Assembly (NCBI RefSeq): GCF_014649775.1
Contig: NZ_BMTR01000002.1
Location: 496,001 to 560,000 of the forward strand
Reading direction: 5' to 3'
From: Streptomyces longisporoflavus
Lineage (GTDB): Bacteria; Actinomycetota; Actinomycetes; Streptomycetales; Streptomycetaceae
DNA length: 64,000 nt
The position numbers and the translations under genes were made by a program. A model generated the notes under the pieces. It was not told where the DNA came from. It saw only the letters and a list, made by a program, of their open reading frames with translations, and did no database searches. Of the stretch, positions 35,750 to 45,087 are shown piece by piece. Position 1 is the stretch's first letter, and every line of letters begins with the position of its first letter.

Positions 35750-37213
35750 ATGTCATCAGCGCCAGCAGCCGACGGGCCCCTCGTCGTCGGCGTGGACAGC
35801 TCCACGCAGTCCACGAAGGTCCTGGTCGTCGACGCTGCCACGGGCAGGGTGGTGGCGAGCGGACAGGCCCCGCACCGCGTCAGCTCCGGGGCCGCCCGCG
35901 AGAGCGACCCCGAGGACTGGTGGAACGCCCTGCGCTCAGCGCTCGACCAGTGCGGAGCCGCGGCGCGCGAAGCCGCCGCGGTGTCCGTCGGCGGCCAGCA
36001 GCACGGGCTCGTCACCCTGGACGCGCAGTCCAGGCCGGTGCGGCCCGCCCTGCTGTGGAACGACGTCCGCTCGGCCGCGCAGGCCCGCTCGCTGGTGGAG
36101 CGCCTGGGCGGCCCCAAGGCGTGGGCCGAGCGCGTCGGCAGCGTGCCGGGGCCTTCCTTCACGGTGACCAAGTGGGCCTGGCTCGCCGAGCACGAGCCCG
36201 AGGCGGTCCGTGCCACCGCGGCCGTGCGCCTCCCCCACGACTACCTCACCGAACGCCTGACGGGGTGTGGGACGACCGACCGCGGCGACGTCTCCGGTAC
36301 GGGCTGGTGGGCGTCGGGCACGGAGGCCTACGACGAAGAGATCCTGGGGCTCGTCGGCCTGGACCCCGAACTGCTGCCGCGGGTGGTCCGCCCCGGTGAG
36401 GTCGCCGGCACCGTGCGAGGCGGCGGCGAACTGCCCTTCTCCAAGGGCACGCTGGTCGCCCCCGGCACCGGCGACAACGCCGCGGCCGCACTCGGCCTCG
36501 GCCTGCGCCCCGGCACTCCGGTGCTGAGCCTGGGAACGTCGGGCACCGTCTACGCGGTCTCCAGGCGGCGCACCGCGGACCCCACGGGGACGGTGGCGGG
36601 CTTCGCGGATGCGCGCGGCGACTGGCTGCCGCTGGCCTGCACCCTCAACTGCACCCTGGCCGTGGACCGGGTGGCCGCACTCCTGAGCCTCGACCGCGAG
36701 GCGGTGGAGGCGGGCGGCACCGTCACCCTGCTGCCCTACCTGGACGGCGAGCGCACCCCTGACCTGCCGCACGCCTCGGGGCTGCTGCACGGACTGCGCC
36801 ACGACACGACCGCGGGGCAACTGCTCCAGGCGGCCTACGACGGGGCCGTGCACTCGCTGCTCGGCGCCCTGGACCTGGTCCTGGAGGCGGACGCGGACCG
36901 CTCGGCTCCCCTCCTGCTCATCGGCGGCGGGGCCCGGGGCACGGCCTGGCAGGACACCGTGCGGCGGCTGTCGGGACGGGCCGTCCAGGTGCCCGAAGCC
37001 AAGGAACTGGTCGCGCTCGGCGCCGCCGCACAGGCCGCAGGCCTCCTCACGGGCGAGGACCCCGGGGCCGTCGCACGCCGCTGGGGCACGGCCGAGGGGC
37101 CCGTCCTTCCGCCCGTGGAGCGGGACGAAACGGCGCTCGCCCGGATCGCCGGGGTAGTCTCCGACGCGGCGCCGCTGCTCGGCGCCGGAGGCCAGGAGGA
37201 CGTAGGGCCATGA
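35750..37213 (+). CDS. xylB: xylulokinase
   Basis: 487 residues, FGGY family. N-terminal phosphate loop VGVDSSTQSTKVLVVD, GGQQHGLV, and the C-terminal lobe with APGTGDNAAAALGLG, which holds the catalytic Asp, and SLGTSGTVYAV. It phosphorylates D-xylulose with ATP for entry to the pentose phosphate pathway. The ATG at 35750 has GGAG 8 nt upstream; an in-frame GTG at 35714 is an alternative. It is followed by the ROK gene after 28 bp. Confidence 0.95.
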   Translation: MSSAPAADGPLVVGVDSSTQSTKVLVVDAATGRVVASGQAPHRVSSGAARESDPEDWWNALRSALDQCGAAAREAAAVSVGGQQHGLVTLDAQSRPVRPALLWNDVRSAAQARSLVERLGGPKAWAERVGSVPGPSFTVTKWAWLAEHEPEAVRATAAVRLPHDYLTERLTGCGTTDRGDVSGTGWWASGTEAYDEEILGLVGLDPELLPRVVRPGEVAGTVRGGGELPFSKGTLVAPGTGDNAAAALGLGLRPGTPVLSLGTSGTVYAVSRRRTADPTGTVAGFADARGDWLPLACTLNCTLAVDRVAALLSLDREAVEAGGTVTLLPYLDGERTPDLPHASGLLHGLRHDTTAGQLLQAAYDGAVHSLLGALDLVLEADADRSAPLLLIGGGARGTAWQDTVRRLSGRAVQVPEAKELVALGAAAQAAGLLTGEDPGAVARRWGTAEGPVLPPVERDETALARIAGVVSDAAPLLGAGGQEDVGP

Positions 37214-37241
37214 GGACGGAAGAACAGGGACCGACGGGGGC

Positions 37242-38447
37242 ATGACCGCACCACCGCACGACGCGCGCCGGGGCACGTCCGGAACTCCGCTGCCCGACAC
37301 CCAGCAGGGGATGCGCCGGCGCAACCTGTCGCGCGTCATGCACGCCGTGGCGGCGCACGGGCCGCTGTCCCGCGCCGCCGTGGCCACCCGCATCGGCCTG
37401 ACGCGGGCCGCCGTCTCCACTCTGGTGGACGAGTTGATCCGCTCGGGGCTCCTGGACGAACTGGGCCCCGAGCGGCCCGGCAACAAGGTGGGGCGTCCCG
37501 GCTCCGCACTCGCGGTCAGCGGAAGCGGGCCGGTCGGCATCGGCGCCGAAGTGGGCGTCGACCATCTTTCGGTGTGCGCCGTCGATCTGCGCGGAGAGGT
37601 ACGCGCGCGTGCCGTGCGACAGGGCGACAACCGGGGGCGCGCCCCCGAACCCGTCCTGGAGGAACTCGGCGCGCTGTTGCGGCAGGTGAGCGATGAGGCA
37701 CGCCGGGCAGGACTGCGCCCGGCGGGCCTGGCCATCGCCGTGCCGGGCCTCGTCGCCCGCGGCACGGAGACGGTGGTCCGGGCTCCCAACCTCGACTGGC
37801 AGGACGTCGATTTCGGCGCGCTGCTGCCGGGCGGCCTGCCGCTGACGGTCGACAACGAAGCCAACTTCGGCGCACTGGCCGAGTTGTGGCTCGGCGACGG
37901 CGTACCGCACGACTTCCTCCACGTATCGGCGGAGATCGGCATCGGCGCCGCCCTGGTCGTCGACGGGCGACTGCTGCGCGGAACCCGCGGCTTCGCGGGC
38001 GAGCTGGGCCATGTGCCGGTGTGGCCGGACGGCCCGGCGTGTCCGTGCGGCGGACGCGGCTGCCTGGAGCAGTACGCGGGCGAAGAGGCGGTCTTGCGCG
38101 CGGCGCGCCTCGATCCGGGGGCGGATCGCGTCGGTCTGCTGGCGGAACGCGCCGAGCAGGGCGACGAGGACGTACGAAGGGCACTGCGGGACGCCGGGGC
38201 CGCGCTGGGCATCGCACTCACCGGCGCGGTGAACCTGCTCGATCCGCGCTCGGTGGTGCTCGGCGGGGCCCTGTCGCGGCTCGCACCCTGGCTGCTGCCC
38301 TCACTGGAGGGCGAGTTGAGGCGCCGCACGGCGGGCACGACCTGCGCAGTCGCGGTCTCCGGGCTGGGGTCCGACGGCCCGCTGCTGGGTGCCGCGCACT
38401 CGGTCGTACGGGCGGTGCTCGACGATCCGGCGGGGGCGGCTGCCTAG
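37242..38447 (+). CDS. ROK-family repressor of xylose genes (XylR-like)
   Basis: 401 residues. An N-terminal winged helix (SRAAVATRIGLTRAAVSTLVDELIRSGLL), then the ROK sugar-binding domain with ATP-like loop and the zinc motif CPCGGRGCLEQYAG. ROK regulators of this type repress xylA and xylB and are released by xylose. Position directly after xylB fits. The start ATG at 37242 has GACGGGGG upstream. The regulator-operator pairing is inferred from context. Confidence 0.93.
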   Translation: MTAPPHDARRGTSGTPLPDTQQGMRRRNLSRVMHAVAAHGPLSRAAVATRIGLTRAAVSTLVDELIRSGLLDELGPERPGNKVGRPGSALAVSGSGPVGIGAEVGVDHLSVCAVDLRGEVRARAVRQGDNRGRAPEPVLEELGALLRQVSDEARRAGLRPAGLAIAVPGLVARGTETVVRAPNLDWQDVDFGALLPGGLPLTVDNEANFGALAELWLGDGVPHDFLHVSAEIGIGAALVVDGRLLRGTRGFAGELGHVPVWPDGPACPCGGRGCLEQYAGEEAVLRAARLDPGADRVGLLAERAEQGDEDVRRALRDAGAALGIALTGAVNLLDPRSVVLGGALSRLAPWLLPSLEGELRRRTAGTTCAVAVSGLGSDGPLLGAAHSVVRAVLDDPAGAAA

Positions 38448-38558
38448 GCGGCGCGATCGTGGCCCGCGGTGCACCGCACGGCGGTTCGGCCTCTCCTTGT
38501 GGTCCATCTGCCTGCGGGCCGTCCCCTTGTGCACCGCTTCCGTGGGTCTCCCCCGGCG

Positions 38559-39110
38559 TCAGCGCCACTGCGCTCCCCCGACGAAATGCACGTCGTACTT
38601 GTCGTGCAACCCGTCCATGCTGTCCCAGCCCGCCTCGCCTCGCGCGATGCGTCCCAGCTGACGGAAGTACCCGAACCGTTCGATTCCCGGAGTGAGCACG
38701 GCGAAGAACTCCGCCGGAGCGTCGGCCGACGCTCCGAAGGCATGCACCGTGCCGGGCGGCACCACGATCAGACCGCCCCTGCCCACGGCCGTCACCGCGC
38801 CGTCGAGCAGGAACTCCATGGTTCCGTCGAGCACATGGAAGAGCTCGGTGGACAGGTGGTGGCGGTGGGGGCGCGTGCCGTCGGCACCGGCCGGCAGGAC
38901 GAGCCGGTTGGCTCCCAGCAGCCCGCCGGTCGCCCTGCTGTCCTCCAGCAGCCGGAACCGGCCGCCTCCGGGCAGGGGCACTTCCTCCGCGTCTCGTTCG
39001 TGGACGATCAGGGCCTGCGGGTTGCGCGGCATCTCGTACTCCTCCGGTGCCGTGGTGGTCGTGAAGACCAGTCCATCGCGGGAACTCAGCGCGTCCAAGA
39101 AGCCGTTCAT
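38559..39110 (-). CDS. cupin-domain protein
   Basis: 183 residues. Two cupin motifs are visible: HRHHLSTELFHVLDGTMEF, with the metal-binding His/Glu, and PPGTVHAFG. The protein resembles small quercetin-dioxygenase-like cupins, which may be isomerases, dioxygenases or ligand-binding proteins. The ATG at 39110 starts MNGFLDALSSRDG; the frame runs much further upstream but overlaps LysR. It is divergent from the LysR gene and is its likely target. Confidence 0.85.
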   Translation of the reverse strand: MNGFLDALSSRDGLVFTTTTAPEEYEMPRNPQALIVHERDAEEVPLPGGGRFRLLEDSRATGGLLGANRLVLPAGADGTRPHRHHLSTELFHVLDGTMEFLLDGAVTAVGRGGLIVVPPGTVHAFGASADAPAEFFAVLTPGIERFGYFRQLGRIARGEAGWDSMDGLHDKYDVHFVGGAQWR

Positions 39111-39251
39111 GAAGACAGTGATCACTCGCACTGATGAATGCGCGAGGATGCGGACCGGGCTCGGGAGCAGACGGGCCGTCCTCGTTCCTCGTAAGGGGCG
39201 AGCCTCGTTCGTCGTAAAGTGCGGGCCAGCCTCGGGGAGGGGGCGACGGCG
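39111..39251. promoter_or_regulatory. cupin/LysR divergent promoter region
   Basis: AGTGATCACT at 39117-39126 is a perfect 10-bp palindrome just upstream of the cupin start. A direct repeat (CCTCGTTCCTCGTAA at 39180-39194 and CCTCGTTCGTCGTAA at 39203-39217) lies 23 bp apart. The latter spacing suits LysR sites. Both are inferred. Confidence 0.45.
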
Positions 39252-40163
39252 GTGGAGCTTCGACAGCTCGAGTACTTCGTGGCGGTCGCGGACGAGGGCG
39301 GCTTCGGCCGGGCAGCCGGACGGCTGCACGTCGTGCAGGCCTCGGTGAGCCAGCAGATCGCCCGTCTGGAACGGGAGCTGGGTGTACGTCTCTTCGACCG
39401 GACCACCCGTCGCGTGGGCCTGACCGCTGCCGGGGAGCGGCTGCTGCCGGAGGCGCGGGCCGCCCTGGTCTCCGTGGCACGCGTGGGCCAGGTGGCCGCC
39501 GAGATCATCTCCGGCGCGGAGGGAGTGCTGCGACTCGGCACGGCCCGGGCGTTCGCGGAACGCGTGCATCCGGCTCTCGACGCACTGGCCGATCGGGTTC
39601 CGGGGCTTCGGGTCCGGTTGGTCCAGGATGCTCGTGAACGGCGTATCGACGCGCTGCGGAGCGGCGAGTTGGATGCCGCACTCGTCCGGGGCGACGGGCC
39701 ACTGCCGGGGCTGACGACGGTGCGGGTCTGGGACTATCCGCTGTTCGTCGCCTTGCCCGCGTCGCATCCACTGGCAGCACGGCCCCGCCTGGAGCCGACC
39801 GATCTAGCGGGTCTGCCGCTGCGGTTGGCGCCGCGGGACCGCAATCCCGCGTTTCACGATCTGGTGACGGGGCTGCTGCGGGCCTCGGACATCGACGTAC
39901 GTCCAGGACCGCACTTCACCACCTTGCAGGAGACTCTGACGGCGATCGCCACGGACGCGGCGGGCGGATCGCCGTCCTGGACCGTCTTCGATCTCGCGGG
40001 TGACCTGCCCCCGGCCCGCCGTATCGCCTTCCGGCCGCTGCCCGGCGCGCGCTCGGCCGTCAGCCTTGCCGTGCAGGCAAAGCCGCTGTCTCCCGCACTC
40101 CAGCATCTGCTCGCGGCCCTGAAACCCGCAGCTGGACAACGGGCGTGCACGCCGCCTCCGTAG
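39252..40163 (+). CDS. LysR-family transcriptional regulator
   Basis: 303 residues. LysR helix-turn-helix (LRQLEYFVAVADEGGFGRAAGRLHVVQASVSQQIARLERELG, cited here by parts: FVAVADEGGFGRAAG and ASVSQQIARLERELG), then a LysR substrate-binding domain. I chose GTG at 39252 because homology starts at VELRQLEYF and GGGAGGGGG precedes it; the frame begins at 39219. It likely activates the divergent cupin gene in response to a small effector. No effector can be named. Confidence 0.92.
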   Translation: MELRQLEYFVAVADEGGFGRAAGRLHVVQASVSQQIARLERELGVRLFDRTTRRVGLTAAGERLLPEARAALVSVARVGQVAAEIISGAEGVLRLGTARAFAERVHPALDALADRVPGLRVRLVQDARERRIDALRSGELDAALVRGDGPLPGLTTVRVWDYPLFVALPASHPLAARPRLEPTDLAGLPLRLAPRDRNPAFHDLVTGLLRASDIDVRPGPHFTTLQETLTAIATDAAGGSPSWTVFDLAGDLPPARRIAFRPLPGARSAVSLAVQAKPLSPALQHLLAALKPAAGQRACTPPP

Positions 40164-40176
40164 ACGACGAACTTGA

Positions 40177-40195
40177 GTCTCCAGTAGGTGGAGAC
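40177..40195. promoter_or_regulatory. MerR-type operator GTCTCCA-N5-TGGAGAC
   Basis: A perfect 7-bp-arm dyad placed between a TTGAGT -35-like box (40173-40178) and the MerR start codon at 40210. This spacing, with the dyad overlapping the spacer, is the usual MerR autoregulated promoter design. It probably serves both MerR and the MFS gene. Confidence 0.65.
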
Positions 40196-40209
40196 ATGAA
40201 GGTGGGGGC

Positions 40210-41148
40210 ATGAACGGCGACACGCTCTTCTCGATCGGTGACCTGGCGCGGCGGACCGGCCTTACGGTCAAGACCGTGCGGTTCTACTCCGACGCGGGGA
40301 TCGTGCCGCCCGCCGACCGCAGCCCGGCCGGCTACCGCCTGTACGGCACCGCCGCCGTCGCCCGCCTCGATCTCGTACGCACCCTGCGTGACCTGGGCCT
40401 CGACCTTCCCACCATCCGGAAGGTCGTGGACCGCGAGGTCCCGCTGCCCGAGGTCGCCGCGGCGCACGCGGACGCCCTTGAGGTGCAGATCCGGGTACTG
40501 CGACTGCGGCGCGCGGTCCTGACAGCGGTGGCCAGGCGAGGCTCCACCCCTGAGGAGTTGGATCTCATGCACAAGCTGGCCAAGCTCTCCGAAGACGAAC
40601 GCCAACGTCTGATCGACGACTTCCTGCGCACCGTCTTCGACGGGCTGTACGACCATCCGTCCTTCGCGGCGGTCACTCGCTCCCTGACCCCCGAACTACC
40701 CGACAACCCCGGGACCGAGCAGGTCGAGGCATGGGTGGAGCTCGCAGGGATGCTCCAGGACCCCGGGTTCCGCTCCACCATGCAGGCCATGGCCAGAGAT
40801 CTGGCGGCCGACCGCGCCCCCGACGACAGCACCGGCCTGCCGCGCGTCCTCGCCGAAGCCCTCCGGGCGCAGGTGACACCGGCCCTGGCGGCAGGCACCG
40901 ATCCCGCCTCGCCCGAAGCCGAGCCCATCGTCACGGCGCTCGCGGGGCACTACGCGCACATCCTCGGCCGCCCCGACGACACCGCCCTCCGCCACCGTCT
41001 GATGTCCCGCCTGGAGACGATGGACGACCCCCGCAGGGACCGGTACCTCACACTGCTCGCGGTGATCAACGGGTGGATCGCGCCGGAAAGTCTGGCACCG
41101 GTGCTCGACTGGGCGGTCCGGGCCGTACGCGCCCGAATGCCTCGGTAG
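40210..41148 (+). CDS. MerR-family transcriptional regulator
   Basis: 312 residues. The MerR winged helix is LFSIGDLARRTGLTVKTVRFYSDAG, cited as LFSIGDLARRTGL and VKTVRFYSDAG, followed by the wing motif YRLYGTAAVARL. A long C-terminal helical effector domain of about 200 residues has no metal-binding Cys cluster, so a drug or organic effector is more likely than a metal. The stop codon overlaps the next start by 1 bp. It likely controls itself and the MFS gene. Confidence 0.93.
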   Translation: MNGDTLFSIGDLARRTGLTVKTVRFYSDAGIVPPADRSPAGYRLYGTAAVARLDLVRTLRDLGLDLPTIRKVVDREVPLPEVAAAHADALEVQIRVLRLRRAVLTAVARRGSTPEELDLMHKLAKLSEDERQRLIDDFLRTVFDGLYDHPSFAAVTRSLTPELPDNPGTEQVEAWVELAGMLQDPGFRSTMQAMARDLAADRAPDDSTGLPRVLAEALRAQVTPALAAGTDPASPEAEPIVTALAGHYAHILGRPDDTALRHRLMSRLETMDDPRRDRYLTLLAVINGWIAPESLAPVLDWAVRAVRARMPR

Positions 41149-42383
41149 TGGGACGCCGCGACGCGATCTCCGCCGACCCCGCCGAACCGACTGATGTCGC
41201 GTCACGACGATTCCTCGCCGGCTATCGGGACCTGGTGGATCTACCGGGCTTCTGGCGCCTCGCCGCGGTCGGCATGGCTTCGAAGCTGCCGCCCGGCATG
41301 GTCGGCCTGAGTCTGCTGCTCCTTGTCGGCCGAGATCACTCGTACGGGACCGCGGGCCTCGCGGTGAGCGCCTTGGCGGTGGGCCAAGGGACTACCGCTC
41401 CCCTGCGCGGACGGCTCGTGGACCGGTGTGCTGTCCGTCCGGTCCTGCTGGGCTGTCTTGCCGTGTATCTGACGGCCACCCTTGCGCTGGTCCTGGTGGT
41501 GCGTGGCGGCGGGCCCGCACTCGTTCTCCTGGCGCTCGCCGCTGCCATGGGCGCGAGTGCCCCGCCGGTCGCCGTCATGATGCGTGCGACGTGGCACCGT
41601 GCGACGGACTCCAGAACGCTGACCACCGCGATGGCTCTCGACTCGTCGATGATGGGCACCGCGCTGATCTGCGGCCCTGTACTCGCCAGCTGGCTGAGCT
41701 TTGCGGTCTCGCCTGTCATGCCCTTCGCGGTCGTGGCGGCGCTGACAGCCGTCGCGGTCGCCCTGCTGGTCAACTCCGAGAGCCCGCCCCCGCATACCAC
41801 GCGGGGCGGACACTGGGCCGGCCCCCTGGCGTCCGCTCCCCTGCGCCGCCTGCTGGCCGCAGACGCCCTCTTCGTCATGACGGTGACCGGGGTCGACGTG
41901 GTGCTTCCCTTCTACGCACGCGAGCACCACGCGGCCGGGTTCACCGGCCTGTACCTGGGGGCCTTGTCCGTCGGGAGCGTTCTGGGCAGCCTCGCCCTGG
42001 GTGCCGTACCGAATCTGCTGTCCCGCGGCCCGAAGGTTGCGGTGCTGCTCTGCGTGTTCGCGGCAGGAATCGCTGTCCTTACGCCGGCGGCAGGGCTGTC
42101 GCCGCTTGCGGTGCTCGCGGTCTGCCCGCTGGCCGGGCTGGTGATCGGCTGCACCTTCGCGGCGCTGCGCACGAACGGCGGCGACCTCGCCCCCGAGGGG
42201 CGCGTCACCGAGACGATGTCCTGGCTGAGCAGCCTCGACATGGTCGGCGGTGCGGTGGGCGCGGCGGTGTTCGCACAGGTCGCGGCCGGAGAGGGAAGCA
42301 GGACGGCGCTGCTCGTCATACCGGTGGTCGCGCTGCTGGCCGCCGCGACCGTCGGGAACCCGCGGACGAGGAAGCAGCCGTGA
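41148..42383 (+). CDS. MFS transporter
   Basis: 411 residues with about 12 membrane spans, including VGLSLLLLVGR, TATLALVLVV, and LGALSVGSVLGSLALGAV. The pattern is that of a drug/proton antiporter type MFS protein. It starts at GTG 41148, overlapping the MerR stop (TAGTG), so translation is coupled to the regulator. A MerR-controlled efflux role is plausible; the substrate is not visible. Confidence 0.88.
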   Translation: MGRRDAISADPAEPTDVASRRFLAGYRDLVDLPGFWRLAAVGMASKLPPGMVGLSLLLLVGRDHSYGTAGLAVSALAVGQGTTAPLRGRLVDRCAVRPVLLGCLAVYLTATLALVLVVRGGGPALVLLALAAAMGASAPPVAVMMRATWHRATDSRTLTTAMALDSSMMGTALICGPVLASWLSFAVSPVMPFAVVAALTAVAVALLVNSESPPPHTTRGGHWAGPLASAPLRRLLAADALFVMTVTGVDVVLPFYAREHHAAGFTGLYLGALSVGSVLGSLALGAVPNLLSRGPKVAVLLCVFAAGIAVLTPAAGLSPLAVLAVCPLAGLVIGCTFAALRTNGGDLAPEGRVTETMSWLSSLDMVGGAVGAAVFAQVAAGEGSRTALLVIPVVALLAAATVGNPRTRKQP

Positions 42384-42512
42384 ATCCACCGGCCGGGAAC
42401 GGCCGCGGTGCGGCGAGGCACTGTGTCGTTCCGGTGAATCGCGCGTCGTCGCCCTCGTGTCGTGCGGGTGCAGTCGCAAGACTGGACGCAGCCGACGGGA
42501 GAGGGAACTGCG

Positions 42513-43928
42513 ATGAAAACGGACCGGCATGCTCACGTCCTGAGTGGCACCGGAGACGAAGCCGCGCGCCACTACGAACGAGCGCTCGACGCGCTGTTGT
42601 TCTTCCGCGGGGAGGTCGCCGACGAGGCGCAAGCGATGGTGGCGGCGTCTCCCAATTCCGCGATGGCGCACGTCTTCGGCGCCTACCTCGGGCTTCTCGG
42701 CACCGAGGAGAAGGAGGCAGCCGGGGCCCGCCGGTCCTTCAGCTCCTTCCGAGGCTCGCTCGATCTTGCCGGGCTCTCGCCTCGCGAGAAGATGCACACG
42801 GCGGCGGCCGAGGCGTGGCTGGACGGGGACATGCGCCGTGCGGGCGAGATCCTCGGCGAGGTCAGCAGCGCATTCCCCCGCGACGCCCTGGCCCTCGCCG
42901 TCGGTCACCAGATCGACTTTTTCACGGGCGACGCCCAGCGCCTGCGCGACCGGATCGGCGGCGCGCTCTCCGCGTGGGACGACGACGATCCGCACTTCGG
43001 CCCACTGCTGGGGATGTACGCCTTCGGACTCGAAGAGGCGGGGCACTATGACCACGCCGAGGAGGTCGGACTGCGGGCCGTCGAACGGCATCCGCGGGAT
43101 GTATGGGGCATCCACGCCGTTGTCCACACATACGAGATGCGTGGGCTGTTCGGCGAGGGGATCCGCTACCTGGACGCACGGACCCAGGACTGGGCCGAGG
43201 GCAACTACCTCTCCGTGCACAACGCCTGGCACTACGCCCTGTACGCGCTGGAGGCGGGGAGCATCGAACGAGTCCTCGGCGTCTACGACAGCACGCTCCA
43301 CAACGAGCAGTCACAGGCCATCGCGATGGAACTCCTTGACGCCTCCGCCTTGTTGTGGCGGCTGCTCCTGGCCGACGTCGAGGTCGAAACCCGCTGGGCC
43401 GCGCTCGCCGGGGCGTGGGCGGGGCGCCAGGACGGCGCCCACTACGCCTTCAACGACGTCCATGCCGTGATGGCGTACGCGGGGGCCGGGCGTCTCTCCG
43501 ATGCCGAACGGCTGGTGAAGGACCGGGAGCAGTGGCTCGACCGAAGCGGCCCCGCCGTGTCGAACCACGCGATGACGCGAGAGATCGGGATCCCGGTGTG
43601 CCGCGCGCTCATCGCCTACCGGCAACAGCAGTACGGCCGCGTGGTGGAGTTGCTCGCCCCCATCCGCTACCACCTCAACTCCTTCGGCGGCAGCCACGCC
43701 CAGCGCGACGCCATCCAGCGCACGCTGGTGGAAGCAGCCATCCGTTCCGGCCGGCACGACTTGGCGCGCACCTTGCTCAGCGAACGCATCAACCTGCGTC
43801 CCATCTGCCCCTACAACTGGCGGGCCCGTGCGCGGCTGGACGACCGGCTCGGCGACGCGGCCCGAGCTGCCGCCGCCAGGGCCCGCGCCGAGGAACAGGC
43901 CGCGGCGGGGGCTGCCGCGTGGGTCTGA
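42513..43928 (+). CDS. TTC38-like tetratricopeptide protein
   Basis: 471 residues of helical repeat with clear TPR-like segments, such as HYDHAEEVGLRAVERHPRD and GRVVELLAPIRY. Length and the segment SVHNAWHYALYALEAGS, followed by DAIQRTLVEAAIRSGR, match the TTC38 family. Function is unknown; family members bind proteins. The ATG at 42513 has GAGAGGGA upstream. It is downstream of the MFS gene on the same strand with a 129-bp gap. Confidence 0.88.
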   Translation: MKTDRHAHVLSGTGDEAARHYERALDALLFFRGEVADEAQAMVAASPNSAMAHVFGAYLGLLGTEEKEAAGARRSFSSFRGSLDLAGLSPREKMHTAAAEAWLDGDMRRAGEILGEVSSAFPRDALALAVGHQIDFFTGDAQRLRDRIGGALSAWDDDDPHFGPLLGMYAFGLEEAGHYDHAEEVGLRAVERHPRDVWGIHAVVHTYEMRGLFGEGIRYLDARTQDWAEGNYLSVHNAWHYALYALEAGSIERVLGVYDSTLHNEQSQAIAMELLDASALLWRLLLADVEVETRWAALAGAWAGRQDGAHYAFNDVHAVMAYAGAGRLSDAERLVKDREQWLDRSGPAVSNHAMTREIGIPVCRALIAYRQQQYGRVVELLAPIRYHLNSFGGSHAQRDAIQRTLVEAAIRSGRHDLARTLLSERINLRPICPYNWRARARLDDRLGDAARAAAARARAEEQAAAGAAAWV

Positions 43929-44487
43929 AGCCCCGACAGCGCCCCGTCGTGCCCTCCCCTGCCTCCGTGCCCGACCCCGCCTCCGCGCCCAGTCCCGCCT
44001 CCGCGCCCGGCGCCCTGCCGTGCTCCGCCACGCCGCCTCACACCCCTGCCCCAGCCCTGCTCCCCCATGTCCGGCCCCCGCCCTGCCGCCCCGCCCTGCC
44101 GTGCCCTGTCACGCTCACACCCATCCCCCTCAAGGGTGACCGTGTTATCCACAACCACGGTGCTGTACACAGATTCAGATCAGGCTCTTCCACCTCAACC
44201 TGCCGCAGCCGTAACGTAATTGACGCGGGACACCATCGCCCTGACGGCGGTTTCGTGTCCCCGTGGATCGGGGGATTCAGGTGTCGACGGCGAGTAATCC
44301 CGGGCTGGCCGCTGCCCGGCCGGCGTTGCGGAGCCATCGGTTCCGCAAGGAGTGGCTGCCCGCGCGCGAGACTCACCGGGGGCTGCACGCACGACTGTAA
44401 GAAGTCGCCACGCTGCTGCCCCACTGAGAACTCCAGCTTCCCCCCACCGAGAAGTGCAGCTATCCCCCACCGAGAGGCAGGACGGTC
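43929..44487. other. 559-bp gap before the amidase, with repeats
   Basis: No gene seen. A pyrimidine-rich tract (about 43950-44130) contains repeats of CGCCTCCGCGCCC with about 18-bp period. A 3-copy repeat CCCCACCGAGAA lies at 44419-44430, 44442-44453 and 44465-44476, with an exact 23-bp period, ending at the amidase ribosome site. A TTATCCACA box occurs at 44145-44153 but it is single. Confidence 0.5.
44419..44476. repeat. three 12-bp repeats with 23-bp period
   Basis: CCCCACTGAGAA, CCCCACCGAGAA and CCCCACCGAGAG start at 44419, 44442 and 44465. The last contains part of the amidase RBS. Regular spacing of about two helical turns suggests regulator binding sites. No binder is identified. 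Confidence 0.55.
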
Positions 44488-45087
44488 ATGGATCAAGCAA
44501 CACGATTCCCCAGCAGGCGCCGGCTGTTGCAGGGAGCGGCCTTGGCCGCCGTCCCCGCCGCGCTCCTCCCCGCCGCCCGCGCCACCGCCCGCCCCCGGGC
44601 AGTCGACTACCCCCTCGCCGAATGGGTCCCGGCCAGCACCTCGAACTACACCGCCGCCAACCGCCCGGCCACCTACCCCGTCGACTACGTGATCGTCCAC
44701 GTCACCCAGGAGACCTACGCCGACACGCTCGCCATCTTCCAGAACTCGGCGAAGAAGGTCTCGGCCCACTATGTGGTGCGCTCCAGGGACGGCCACATCG
44801 CCCAGTGCGTCCGCGAACGCAACGTCGGCTGGCACGCGGGGAACTGGGACTACAACACCCGCAGCATCGGTATCGAACACGAAGGATGGGTGGATAAGCC
44901 CGAGTATTTCACCGACGCGATGTACGAACAGTCGGCGCTGCTGACCTCTGCCATCTGCGATAGGTACGACATTCCCAAGGACCGCAAACACATCCTCGGC
45001 CACGTCGAAGTGCCCGGCGCCGACCACACCGATCCGGGACCGCACTGGGACTGGACGCGCTACATCCGCCTGGTCAACTCTGCCTGA
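44488..45087 (+). CDS. Tat-exported N-acetylmuramoyl-L-alanine amidase
   Basis: 199 residues. Signal peptide RRRLLQGAALAAVPAALLP has the twin-Arg motif. The amidase_2/PGRP domain shows zinc ligands in VIVHVTQET (first His), GWHAGN, and HILGHVEVPGADHTDPGPHWDW (last His and Asp). It cleaves the bond between MurNAc and L-Ala in peptidoglycan outside the membrane. The ATG at 44488 has GAGAGGCAGGACG upstream. It probably remodels the cell wall or lyses debris. Confidence 0.9.
   Translation: MDQATRFPSRRRLLQGAALAAVPAALLPAARATARPRAVDYPLAEWVPASTSNYTAANRPATYPVDYVIVHVTQETYADTLAIFQNSAKKVSAHYVVRSRDGHIAQCVRERNVGWHAGNWDYNTRSIGIEHEGWVDKPEYFTDAMYEQSALLTSAICDRYDIPKDRKHILGHVEVPGADHTDPGPHWDWTRYIRLVNSA

Noticed and set aside
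43950..44130. Pyrimidine-rich tract as a triplex or regulatory element
   Set aside because: The strand bias is visible but mixed with other repeats, and no mirror symmetry was found to support it.
44145..44153. TTATCCACA DnaA box
   Set aside because: Only one box is present, without dnaA/dnaN or a box cluster, so this is not an origin.
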